Positions 55,323 to 63,576 of a stretch of 64,000 nt of DNA are shown piece by piece (within the stretch, counting starts at the first letter, position 1; every line of letters starts with the position of its first letter). Made by a program: the position numbers and the translations under genes. The notes under the pieces were generated by a model. It was not told the origin of the DNA. It ran no database searches and saw only the letters and a program-made list of their open reading frames with translations. Source of the DNA: Microbacterium rhizosphaerae (GTDB taxonomy: Bacteria; Actinomycetota; Actinomycetes; Actinomycetales; Microbacteriaceae); contig NZ_CP139368.1 of the NCBI RefSeq assembly GCF_034120055.1, positions 2,852,001 to 2,916,000 on the forward strand. The letters are read 5' to 3'.

Positions 55323-55497
55323 GGTTGTTTCTCCTCAGTGGACATGTGCAGTGCGTCACGGCGTGCCTCGGGAACATCGCGCGCGCCTACGACGGGCCGC
55401 GGTGAGGGTCATGAAGCGCCGCGCAGCGCTGCGCGTCGGGATCCATGTCAGGCTCACATCCGACCAGCACGTTGGCGAGAGGACCCGTCTCAGAAAT

Positions 55498-55515
55498 ATT
55501 GTGATCCGTCACAAT
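55498..55515. promoter_or_regulatory. Operator ATTGTGA-N4-TCACAAT overlapping the PucR-type promoter
   Basis: Perfect 7-bp arms around TCCG. The right arm contains the -10 box CACAAT (55510-55515), which ends 6 bases before GTG 55522. A protein bound here would block initiation; autorepression is likely. Confidence 0.6.
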
Positions 55516-55521
55516 GGTGGG

Positions 55522-56670
55522 GTGGGGAAGATCAGCCAACCGCCTGCGGCTCTGACCGAGCGGATCGACCGCGACGATCTCGCCGAGGCCCTGCTCGACG
55601 CATTCCGTACCGAGATCCCCGGCTACTCGCGCCTGCCCGAGTCCGTCCTCCGCGGCCAGATCCTGGAGGTCATCCGCCAGAACCTCGACCTGTGCCTGGC
55701 TTGGGTCGCCGGCGGTGAAGAGCCTCAGACCGCGCACCTGGATGAGTTCGGCGCGTCCGCCAAGAACCGCGCGGCCGAAGCCATGCCGGTCGAAGACCTG
55801 CTGCGTGCTTACCGGATGGGAGCCACCGCAGTGTGGCGCGTCCTGGTCGCGGAGGCCGCGGCCGACGAGCGTGACGCGCTCCTGCGCGCCGCCGAGCTGG
55901 TGATGAGCTACCTCGATCGGGTCTCCGGCATCGTCGCCGCCGCGTACCTCGAGGAGCGCCAGCACCTGGTCTCGGAGCAAGAGCGCGAGTTGCGAGCGCT
56001 GCTGGACGCGCTGCTCGAAGGCGATGCCCTCGACACGAGTCACCACGAAGCCGCCGCCCGCCTGGGCCTATCGGTAAGCGGCAGATTCACAACGTTCGCG
56101 GCGACGATTTCGGGCGCGGGAACGCACGCACATGCCCGGGCCGCGGCCGGACTGCGAGCAGGCGGCGTGCTCGCACTGACCGAAGGGGATCGAGTCGTCG
56201 GGCTCTCATCGCCACGCCGCGATCCCACGATCGCTCTGCCGGCCGCTGCGGTGGCGGTTGTGGACGTCGAGGTCGCGCGCGAAGAACTCGCCGAGAGCCT
56301 CGCCAACATCCGGCTCGGTATCGACATCGCCGTGCGTGACAGCCGGACCGGGATCGTGCCGATCGGAGACTTGACCCTCGACCTGCTGCTCGCCCGCGCG
56401 CCGCGCCTGGCGGCCGACCTCCGCCGCCGCGTCACCGATCCGCTCGGCGCGAAACAGAGCGGTCCGAGCGGCGACCTGCGACGTACGGTCGCGACCTACG
56501 TCGAGCTGCATCGCGACCGCCAGCAGACCGCCAAGCGCCTGCACATCCACCCCAATACGCTCGATCACCGCCTGCGCCGTGCGCGGGAGCTGACCAAGCT
56601 CGACCTCGACGACCCGGAGGACCTCGCCACGATGGTCCTCGCTCTGCGCGGGGACCGGATGACATCGTGA
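55522..56670 (+). CDS. PucR/CdaR-type helix-turn-helix regulator
   Basis: 382 residues. The N-terminal helical region (FRTEIPGYSRLPESVLRGQI, then a RsbRD-like bundle) precedes a middle GGDEF-like fold without catalytic residues. The C-terminal PucR helix-turn-helix is clear: LRRTVATYVELHRDRQQTAKRLHIHPNTLDHRLRRARELT. Such regulators activate or repress metabolic operons. The divergent ceramidase-like gene is the nearest candidate. Leaderless start GTG 55522, judged from the -10 box and the absence of a ribosome binding site. Confidence 0.87.
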   Translation: MGKISQPPAALTERIDRDDLAEALLDAFRTEIPGYSRLPESVLRGQILEVIRQNLDLCLAWVAGGEEPQTAHLDEFGASAKNRAAEAMPVEDLLRAYRMGATAVWRVLVAEAAADERDALLRAAELVMSYLDRVSGIVAAAYLEERQHLVSEQERELRALLDALLEGDALDTSHHEAAARLGLSVSGRFTTFAATISGAGTHAHARAAAGLRAGGVLALTEGDRVVGLSSPRRDPTIALPAAAVAVVDVEVAREELAESLANIRLGIDIAVRDSRTGIVPIGDLTLDLLLARAPRLAADLRRRVTDPLGAKQSGPSGDLRRTVATYVELHRDRQQTAKRLHIHPNTLDHRLRRARELTKLDLDDPEDLATMVLALRGDRMTS

Positions 56671-56802
56671 CGTCGTCGATGCTCATGAGGCATCGAGGCG
56701 ACAGGACCGGCGACCCCTGCCGGGACACGGGCTGATGCATGCGCTGAAGCCGCCGACGTGGGGGCCATGGAGAGGCCCGCCGACGGTCACGAGTATCGCG
56801 GT

Positions 56803-56880
56803 TCACTTCCTGCGGCGGACGACCAGCACGATATACAGAGCCACGAAGACGGCGACCAGGGCTCCCACGGTGATTCCCAC
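56803..56880 (-). CDS. Putative 25-residue single-span membrane peptide
   Basis: Encodes one hydrophobic helix (ALVAVFVALYIVLVV) with a basic RRRK end and nothing else. A GAGGAG stretch lies 11 bases upstream of the GTG, farther than usual. In-frame stop codons flank it, so it cannot be part of a longer protein. Too short to assign; such peptides are often subunits of transporters. Confidence 0.4.
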   Translation of the reverse strand: MGITVGALVAVFVALYIVLVVRRRK

Positions 56881-56956
56881 TGTTGGTTCTTCTCCTCAAG
56901 AAATCGCTGCGCCAGGGGCGGCAGCATCCCGATTCACGCGATGACGTCCCCGGACA

Positions 56957-57346
56957 TCAGCGCTCGATGAGCAGCCCTGCACTCCCCATGATCCGGTGCG
57001 GCACCACGTGGATCGCCACCCGGTGCGGGTTCTCGCGCGGCTGGCGATAGCGCTCCGCGTACAGGGCGACCGCACGCGCGACGTCGGCGGGGTCGTCGTG
57101 GATCGAGGCCGCGCCCTGAAACGCGATCCATGTCGCACCCTCGACCTGACTGACGGTCGCGGTCGGATCGCGGCGCACGTTCAGCACCTTCTGCGACTGG
57201 CGCGACGCGATGATCCGCAGGATGCCGTCGTGGAAGGTGAACCCGACCGGCACCGCATGGATGCCACCCCATGGGGCGAGCGTCGACAGAGTCGCGAGAT
57301 GACGCTCTGTCACGAACGCCCAGCCGCTCTCGGTCAACTCACGCAC
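56957..57346 (-). CDS. PPOX-class F420-dependent oxidoreductase
   Basis: 129 residues with the split-barrel flavin fold: SGWAFVTERHLATLSTL at the start, WGGIHAVPVGFTF, SRQSQKVLNVRRDP and VEGATWIAFQGAASI. The actinobacterial TIGR03618-type members use F420 rather than FMN. The substrate is unknown. A TAGCGT box 7 bases upstream supports GTG 57346. Confidence 0.82.
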   Translation of the reverse strand: MRELTESGWAFVTERHLATLSTLAPWGGIHAVPVGFTFHDGILRIIASRQSQKVLNVRRDPTATVSQVEGATWIAFQGAASIHDDPADVARAVALYAERYRQPRENPHRVAIHVVPHRIMGSAGLLIER

Positions 57347-57353
57347 AGCACAA

Positions 57354-57359
57354 ACGCTA
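57354..57359 (-). promoter_or_regulatory. -10 box TAGCGT before the PPOX gene
   Basis: On the minus strand, 7 bases before GTG 57346. Confidence 0.45.
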
Positions 57360-57477
57360 CCGTCGCGGGCGAGAGGCTTTACGGAACCCTGACATGTGGA
57401 TGACATCAGCCGAACGGTCCCCGCCGACACTGATCTCGTGCACCGCATCCGCGGCGCCACGAGACCAGGAGAATCCC

Positions 57478-58227
57478 ATGAATCGATCCCTGTGCACCGC
57501 CATCGTCTCCGTCGGAGCCGCGACGGCGATCGCGGTCGGCGGTGTCGCGCCGGCCTTCGCCGCCACCGGCGCACCCGCGCCCGCGGCGACGCATGCCGCG
57601 GCGTCCCTGAGCACCGTCCAGCAGCGCGGCGCGACGCTCATCGCCGAGCGGCTGGCGTCGCTCGGGACCGCGATCACCCGGGTGACCGCCGCGAAGGATG
57701 CCACCGCATCCGATCGCGCCAAGATCCTGGGCACGCTCACGTCCGACAAGAGCGCTCTCACTGCGCTCGCGGCGAAGATCCACGCCGACACGAGCATCGC
57801 GACCGCGCGTGCCGATGTGGCGTCGATCTTCACCACTTATCGGGTCTACGCGGTCGCTCTTCCCCAGTCGTACATCGCGATCGGGGCGGACCGCATCGGT
57901 GACACCGCCGTGCCCCGGCTGCAATCCGCGCACGATCGGCTGCAGGGACGCGGTGCCGACAAGGCGCAGCTCGCCGTGATGCAGAACGACATCGACACGG
58001 CCGCGCAGGATGTGAAGGGCCTGGACTCCGAGGCGCTCGCCGTCACTCCGGCGGCGTTCAACGCCGATCATTCGGTGATGTCGGCGCTGCGAGCGCGGCT
58101 GAAGGACGCTGTCGCGCACATCAAGGCGGCGGCGATGATCGGCAAGGAGCTCGTCGGCCAGAAGGCTCCGCACGCATCCGCTCCGATCACCCCGAGCCCG
58201 GATCCCAGCGCCACGGGAGTGTCCTGA
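57478..58227 (+). CDS. Exported helical protein of unknown function
   Basis: 249 residues. Signal peptide (cleavage after AFA, about residue 28), then an almost entirely helical chain of Ala/Asp/Lys-rich repeats (ASDRAKILGTLTSDKSALTALAAKI; QSAHDRLQGRG) and a Pro/Ser tail. No catalytic motif is visible. AGGAG is 7 bases before ATG 57478. It overlaps the next gene by 1 base (TGATG), so a lipoprotein partner is made with it. Confidence 0.8.
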   Translation: MNRSLCTAIVSVGAATAIAVGGVAPAFAATGAPAPAATHAAASLSTVQQRGATLIAERLASLGTAITRVTAAKDATASDRAKILGTLTSDKSALTALAAKIHADTSIATARADVASIFTTYRVYAVALPQSYIAIGADRIGDTAVPRLQSAHDRLQGRGADKAQLAVMQNDIDTAAQDVKGLDSEALAVTPAAFNADHSVMSALRARLKDAVAHIKAAAMIGKELVGQKAPHASAPITPSPDPSATGVS

Positions 58228-58472
58228 TGCGGCGTCGTGAGGCGGGGGTCGCTGCGGTGGTCGTCGGCCTGTCGCTGGCACTGGCGGGCTGCGGCTCCCC
58301 GCACCCCGCCGGCCCGAGCGGGTCGGCGAAGACCTCCGCATCGAGCCCTTCGCCCGGAGCCTCGACGGATGACGTGACGCAGGACCTCGACTCCGCGCTG
58401 TCGTCGGCGGGCAATGCGGACTCCGACGCGAACTCGGCCCAGCAGGCCGCGAACACCTCGGATAGCCCGTGA
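58227..58472 (+). CDS. Small Ser/Asp-rich lipoprotein
   Basis: 81 residues. Lipobox LALAGC at residues 17-22; the mature part is a disordered Ser/Asp/Ala stretch (SSAGNADSDANSAQQAANTS). Not recognised. Translationally coupled to the upstream exported helical protein, so the two probably act together at the cell surface. Confidence 0.75.
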   Translation: MRRREAGVAAVVVGLSLALAGCGSPHPAGPSGSAKTSASSPSPGASTDDVTQDLDSALSSAGNADSDANSAQQAANTSDSP

Positions 58473-58473
58473 C

Positions 58474-58514
58474 CTGAGCGCGGTCTGCACGCGTCGGCGT
58501 CGTTGCGCGCTCAG
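58474..58514. terminator. Possible terminator after the small lipoprotein
   Basis: Arms CTGAGCGCG (58474-58482) and CGCGCTCAG (58506-58514) are perfectly complementary but spaced by 23 bases; weaker than the other hairpins. Confidence 0.35.
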
Positions 58515-58579
58515 TCCTGAGGCGGCCGACGCAATCGCTTGACGTCGGTGCGCTGCTTCTTGGCCTTCCTGAGGGCTGG

Positions 58580-60586
58580 TCAGATCTCGACGTCGTTGCC
58601 CATCGTGACGGTGCGCAGGGCCGGGAGGCGGAAGCGGGCGGCAGGGTCGGCCGCGTTGTTGGCGAGGCCGATGAACAGTGACCTCCGCCACCGGGCCATT
58701 CCCTTCTCGCGTGCGCGCCGGATCGTCCCGCGCGAGATGAAGTAGGAGGCGCGGTTGAAGTCCGCTGCCTTCAGCGGGAGCACCCCTTCACGACAGGCGA
58801 CGCGGAGCGCGCGCGGGATGTCCGGGTCGTCCGAGAAGCCGAAGCGGATGGTGAGGTGGTCGATGCCGTCGTCCGCGTCACCGAGATCGTCGTAGATGTA
58901 GGCGTCGGATGCGGGAACATGCGGCACGCGGGCGGTGGTCGTCGACACGATGATCACTCGTTCGTGCACGATGTGGTTGTGCTTGACGTTCGCACGCAGC
59001 GCGAGCGGAGTGCTTTCCTTGTTCTGATGGGGGAAGACCGCTATTCCCGGGACCCGCGGCACCTTCTGCAGGCGAACCTCCTCGATGAACGCGGCGAGCG
59101 ATCCTTCCTTCTTCTTCCGATCTGCTTGCACGAGCTGACGTCCGCGTCGCCACGTGGTCATGATGGTGATGACAGCCGCCGCGATGAGCAGCGGCACCCA
59201 CCCGCCGTTGATGATCTTGGAGAGGTTGCCGGCGAGGAATGTGAGTTCCAGACCGCCGAAGACGACACCCGCGGCGACGATCTTCCACGCTCGCCAGTGC
59301 CACAGCGGCCGGGCGACCAGCAGCAGCAGCAGCGTGTCTACGACGAGCGCTCCTGTCACGGATATGCCGTATGCCGTTGACAGCCGCTCGGATGAGCCGA
59401 AGGCGAGCATCACGGCCATGACGCCGATGAACAGCAATCCGTTGAGGGCCGGCAGATAGATCTGGCCGCCCTCCTTCTTCGACGTCTGACGGATCGTCAG
59501 CGGCGGCAGCACCCCGAGCGACACCGCCTGGCGCGACAGCGAGAAGGCTCCCGAGATGACGGCCTGACTCGCGATCACGGTCGCGACCGTGGCCAGAATC
59601 ACGACGGGCAGGCGGCCCCACTCCGGGATCAGCAGGAAGAACGGATTGGCCTTGGCCGCGGGATCGTGAAGGATCAGCGCGGCCTGGCCGAGATAGTTGA
59701 TCGTGAGCGCGGGGAATACGAGGAAGAACCAGGCGCGACGTATCGGCGTCGGGCCGAAGTGCCCCATGTCGGCGTAGAGCGCCTCCGCGCCCGTGATGAC
59801 CAGGACGACGGCACCGAGCGCGATGAACGAGATCGACGGATGCGCCACCAAGAACACGACCGCGTAACTCGGCGAGAGACCGAGCAGAACGGAGGGATAC
59901 CGGATCACCACGGCGAGTCCTGCCACGGCCATCACGACGAACCACAGCACCATCACGGGGCCGAACAGGCCGCCGACCTTGCCGGTTCCGAATCGTTGGA
60001 AGACGAACAGCCCGATCAGGATCACTGCGGCGATCGGAACGACGAGATGTGCGATCTGCGGGGTGGTGACATCCAGGCCCTCCACCGCCGAGAGGACGCT
60101 GATCGCCGGAGTGATGATCGAATCGCCGTAGAAGAGGGATACCCCGACGATGCCGATCACCAAGAGCGCGCCCGCCCGCCCCGCGCGCGTCGCATACAGC
60201 CGCTGAGCGAGCGCAGCCAGCGCCATCACTCCGCCTTCGCCGTCGTTGTCCGCACGCATGAGGATCGCGACGTACTTGATCGACACGACGATGGTGATGC
60301 TCCAGAACATCAGCGAGATGACGCCGAACACGTCCTCCTGATTCGCGCGGACGGCTCCGCCGTCGAGGAGGAACACCGTCTTGAGGGCATACAGCGGACT
60401 GGTGCCGATGTCGCCGAAGACGACGCCCAGGGCGGCGACCGCCGCCATCACGGCGATACGCGGCCCGCGGGCCGAGGCATGCGCCACGACCGGATTCCGC
60501 TGCGGCCCGGAATCCGCTCCCTCCGCTGAGGCCGACGTGGACTCGGTCATGTCACCCGGCGGCCCGAGCCGCGGAATCCTCGGCAT
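58580..60586 (-). CDS. kup: Potassium transporter Kup
   Basis: 668 residues. K+/H+ symporter: the opening GVVFGDIGTSPLYALKTVFL is the family signature, followed by 12 membrane helices (VSLFYGDSIITPAISVLSAVEG; EALYADMGHFGP) and a C-terminal cytosolic region of about 180 residues (DAYIYDDLGDADDGIDHLTI; FNRASYFISRG). Kup brings in K+ when other uptake is limited. ATG 60586 is the first start after a possible TAACGT box; ATG 60550 is an alternative. Confidence 0.95.
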   Translation of the reverse strand: MPRIPRLGPPGDMTESTSASAEGADSGPQRNPVVAHASARGPRIAVMAAVAALGVVFGDIGTSPLYALKTVFLLDGGAVRANQEDVFGVISLMFWSITIVVSIKYVAILMRADNDGEGGVMALAALAQRLYATRAGRAGALLVIGIVGVSLFYGDSIITPAISVLSAVEGLDVTTPQIAHLVVPIAAVILIGLFVFQRFGTGKVGGLFGPVMVLWFVVMAVAGLAVVIRYPSVLLGLSPSYAVVFLVAHPSISFIALGAVVLVITGAEALYADMGHFGPTPIRRAWFFLVFPALTINYLGQAALILHDPAAKANPFFLLIPEWGRLPVVILATVATVIASQAVISGAFSLSRQAVSLGVLPPLTIRQTSKKEGGQIYLPALNGLLFIGVMAVMLAFGSSERLSTAYGISVTGALVVDTLLLLLVARPLWHWRAWKIVAAGVVFGGLELTFLAGNLSKIINGGWVPLLIAAAVITIMTTWRRGRQLVQADRKKKEGSLAAFIEEVRLQKVPRVPGIAVFPHQNKESTPLALRANVKHNHIVHERVIIVSTTTARVPHVPASDAYIYDDLGDADDGIDHLTIRFGFSDDPDIPRALRVACREGVLPLKAADFNRASYFISRGTIRRAREKGMARWRRSLFIGLANNAADPAARFRLPALRTVTMGNDVEI

Positions 60587-60808
60587 CGCATTGGGCTCAC
60601 GTTACCCTCTGTCGACGGTCATGGACCCGGACGGCACGCGCTTGGGATCCCACCGGGATGCGCGCGCCGCCGGCCGCATCCGGATTGCCCGCAGGCACGG
60701 GTCTCCACTGCATTCCCGAGGGCGGCCGCGGGACGACTCCACCGCCGGCATCCCGGCCGCGCCTTGATGCTGCGGAAGTCAACGATCCGTGCCTGGTCGC
60801 CAGGGGCC

Positions 60809-60814
60809 TACGCT
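60809..60814 (+). promoter_or_regulatory. -10 box TACGCT before the phosphoesterase gene
   Basis: Ends 6 bases before ATG 60821; it decides that start over an upstream in-frame ATG at 60764. Confidence 0.5.
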
Positions 60815-60820
60815 TCGATC

Positions 60821-61753
60821 ATGAAGTGGCGGACCGCAGGTGTCGGCTGCGGCCTGCTGATTGCGCTGGCGGTGACCGGGTGCACCGGGAATCAGGGCGG
60901 CCCGGTGACCCCGCCGCGACCGGGTGCTTCGCCGCTGGAGCAGACCGGCGGTCGGCCGGGCCAGGCGAAGCTCGAGCACATCGTGATCATCGTGGACGAG
61001 AACAAGCCGGCGACCTCGATCATCGGCAACCCGGATGCCCCGTACCTCAACAGCCTCGCGCAGACCTACGCATGGGCGGACCACTACTCCGCAGTCACGC
61101 ATCCGAGCCTGCCCAATTATTTGGCGTTGACTAGCGGGACGACCGCCGGGATCAGATCGGACTGCGCGCCCGGCGGCTCGTGCCTGGTGACCGGCCCGAA
61201 CCTCGCCCAGGCGATCGATCGCTCGGGACGAACCTGGAAGATGTACGCCGAGAGCATGACTGCGCCGTGCACCGCGGCGAATACGAACACGTACGCGGTC
61301 AAGCACAACCCCTTCCTCTACTTTCCGAGCGTCACGACAGACCGCGCCTACTGCTCGTCGCACGACGTGCCCTATGACCGCTTCGTGGCCGACCTCGCCG
61401 GCACGAAGACCTTGCCGGACTTCGCATTCATCAGCCCGAACCTGTGCAACGACATGCACGACTGCTCGATCCAGGCGGGCGACCGCTGGCTGCAGGCCAA
61501 CATCCCCCGCATCCTGTCCTCGCCTGCATTCACGTCTCAGCGCTCGCTCCTGGTGGTGACATTCGATGAGGGCGACGCGGCCGACAACACGATTGCGTGC
61601 GTCTTCGCCGGACCGGCCGCGCGCTCGCACGCTCGGTCGTCCACACCCTTCACTCATTACTCGCTGCTTCGTACCATCGAGTCGGAATGGGGCATCGCCC
61701 CCTTGACCGCGGAAGACGCCGCGGCCACCCCGATGACTGCGCTCCTCAACTGA
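60821..61753 (+). CDS. Phosphoesterase-family lipoprotein
   Basis: 310 residues. Lipobox AVTGC near residue 20. The mature enzyme belongs to the phosphoesterase (PF04185, phospholipase C / acid phosphatase) family: HIVIIVDENKPATSI, then AVTHPSLPNYLALTSG with the nucleophilic Thr/Ser region, NDMHDCSIQAGDRWL and LLVVTFDEGD near 265. It probably removes phosphate from extracellular esters. Leaderless start ATG 60821. Confidence 0.85.
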   Translation: MKWRTAGVGCGLLIALAVTGCTGNQGGPVTPPRPGASPLEQTGGRPGQAKLEHIVIIVDENKPATSIIGNPDAPYLNSLAQTYAWADHYSAVTHPSLPNYLALTSGTTAGIRSDCAPGGSCLVTGPNLAQAIDRSGRTWKMYAESMTAPCTAANTNTYAVKHNPFLYFPSVTTDRAYCSSHDVPYDRFVADLAGTKTLPDFAFISPNLCNDMHDCSIQAGDRWLQANIPRILSSPAFTSQRSLLVVTFDEGDAADNTIACVFAGPAARSHARSSTPFTHYSLLRTIESEWGIAPLTAEDAAATPMTALLN

Positions 61754-61826
61754 GGTCGGTCGCACCTCACGGGGTGCACCGTGGAGGGTAGAGCACGAGG
61801 ACTGACACCGGCGGGCTCGCGACCCC

Positions 61827-63494
61827 TCAGCCCGTGCGGGTGAAGACCCCGAGTCCCGTCGGCGTGGAAACCTGCGGGTAGGAGTTGAAGTAGGTCAGGG
61901 TCACGCCGGTGACTTTCCCCGCGGTGCGGGTGAAGACGGCGGATGACAGCGACCCGGGTAGCGCGTTCTCCCCGTGCGGCGCGAACGACAGCGTGTCGCC
62001 GTTCCAGGGGTCGATCGCGAAGGTGTAGCCCCCGGTCGGCCCCATGGCCCCCTGGAGCTTCCCGTTCTTCTCGGTGATGGTGAGGGTGCCGAAGTACGGG
62101 CTCGAGTAGGTCCCGGTGTAGTCGGTCGTCGGCCCGGGAGCGGCGGCGGCTGCGGGCGGTTCTTGGCCCGCGAGGTCGCCCGACGGGGCGTTGTAGTTCG
62201 CGAAGAACCCGCTCATCGTGCCGACCCAGTCGCGCGTCGGAGCGCCGTACATGACGTTGTCGAGGAACTCCTGCGTCACCGCCTCCGGCACGCCGATGGG
62301 CGCTCCGTTCGTGAGGACGACGATGCCCAGATCGAGGTCGGGGACCATGGATGCCGCGGTCGCCGTCCCGAGCCCGAAGGCTCCCGAGTGGCTCAGCACG
62401 ACGCGTCCGCCCGCCCCGGAGCCGACGTTGATCCCGAACCCGTAGTGGCCGGGACGCTGGTCCAGCGTCGTGTTGTGCGAGCTGACGATCTGCGCCGAGA
62501 ACGCCTGGGTCAGCGGCGCGGGGTCGATGAACGGCTTGCCGGCGACCTTCCCGTTCGCGAGGACCATCGCCATCCACTTCGCGACGTCGCCCGCGGTCGA
62601 CGCGATGCCCCCTGCCGGCGCCTCCGCGTCCGGGTCGCGATCGAACAGCGGCTCGAAGCTATCCTTGCCGATCCGCGCGTGCTGGACCGCCCGATCGGGG
62701 CTCGCGAGGAAGACCGCGTGCGACGAGGTCGTCGACGTCATCCCGAGGGGCCTGAACAGCAGGTCGTCGGCGGTCTGCTCCCACGATTCGCCGCGGGATG
62801 CTGCGACCGCCTCGGCCCCCGTCGTGAGGCCGAAATTCGAGTACTGGTATGTGATCCGGAACGGCGCGAGCGGAATGTCGTGCAGGTGGTCGAGGATGTA
62901 CGCGCGGTCGTACCCGAGGTCCTCGAGGTCGTCGCCGCCGCCCGTCGGAATGCCCGTGCGGTGCGCGAAGTAATCGCCGATCTGGGCATTGTCCGTCACG
63001 TACGGGTCGTTCATCGTGAAGCCGGGCAAGAGATCGCGTACAGGAGTCGACCACGAGAGGCTCTTGTCCTCGGTCATCGCTTTCGCCGCGACGGTCGCCG
63101 AGATGGGTTTCGACAGCGAGGCGATCAGGAAGAGCGTCTTGTCGTCGACCTTCTGCCCCGTCCGCACGTCGCGCACGCCGAACGACCCCTGATAGATGGT
63201 CTTCCCCTTGGACACCACGGCGACCTGCGCGCCGGGCACGCCCGTGCGCTTGAGGGCGTCCTTCACCTCTCCGGGAAGCTTCTTCAGTGCGGCCTGGATC
63301 GCTCCGCCCTGCCCCGTGTACAGCGGGATGACGTCCTGGTTCGGCGCCTGTCCCGTGTCGACGGCGATGGTGGATGCCGCTTCGGCCGATGCCGCCGCGC
63401 ATCCTGCCGTCGTCCCCAGCGTGAGTGCCGTCAGCGCGACAGCGACGGTCGCCCGCCGTGCGAGCACGCTCCGATTCATGTCCCCGATGCGCAT
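61827..63494 (-). CDS. Beta-lactamase-fold serine hydrolase lipoprotein
   Basis: 555 residues. Lipobox TTAGC near residue 32. The penicillin-binding fold has SxxK in IASLSKPISA near residue 128 and YxN in YQYSNFGL near 220, and HSGAFGLGTA as the third motif. A beta-rich C-terminal domain of about 100 residues (YTGTYSSPYFGTLTI) follows, as in esterase EstB/LACTB-like proteins. ATG 63494 has GAAGGGG upstream; ATG 63512 is too close to the -10 box TAGCGT (63516-63521). Substrate unknown. Confidence 0.87.
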   Translation of the reverse strand: MRIGDMNRSVLARRATVAVALTALTLGTTAGCAAASAEAASTIAVDTGQAPNQDVIPLYTGQGGAIQAALKKLPGEVKDALKRTGVPGAQVAVVSKGKTIYQGSFGVRDVRTGQKVDDKTLFLIASLSKPISATVAAKAMTEDKSLSWSTPVRDLLPGFTMNDPYVTDNAQIGDYFAHRTGIPTGGGDDLEDLGYDRAYILDHLHDIPLAPFRITYQYSNFGLTTGAEAVAASRGESWEQTADDLLFRPLGMTSTTSSHAVFLASPDRAVQHARIGKDSFEPLFDRDPDAEAPAGGIASTAGDVAKWMAMVLANGKVAGKPFIDPAPLTQAFSAQIVSSHNTTLDQRPGHYGFGINVGSGAGGRVVLSHSGAFGLGTATAASMVPDLDLGIVVLTNGAPIGVPEAVTQEFLDNVMYGAPTRDWVGTMSGFFANYNAPSGDLAGQEPPAAAAAPGPTTDYTGTYSSPYFGTLTITEKNGKLQGAMGPTGGYTFAIDPWNGDTLSFAPHGENALPGSLSSAVFTRTAGKVTGVTLTYFNSYPQVSTPTGLGVFTRTG

Positions 63495-63576
63495 AGCGAT
63501 CCCCTTCCCCATCTCACGCTAAGGCGGGTGCGAATCCAGGGGCTAGGGACTCAGGTCCGGGTTTCGGGGTGGCGCT

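Noticed and set aside
56758..56970. Plus-strand open frame after the PucR-type gene
   Set aside because: Chain of polar residues without motif; no ribosome binding site or -10 box at the right place; covers the minus-strand peptide.
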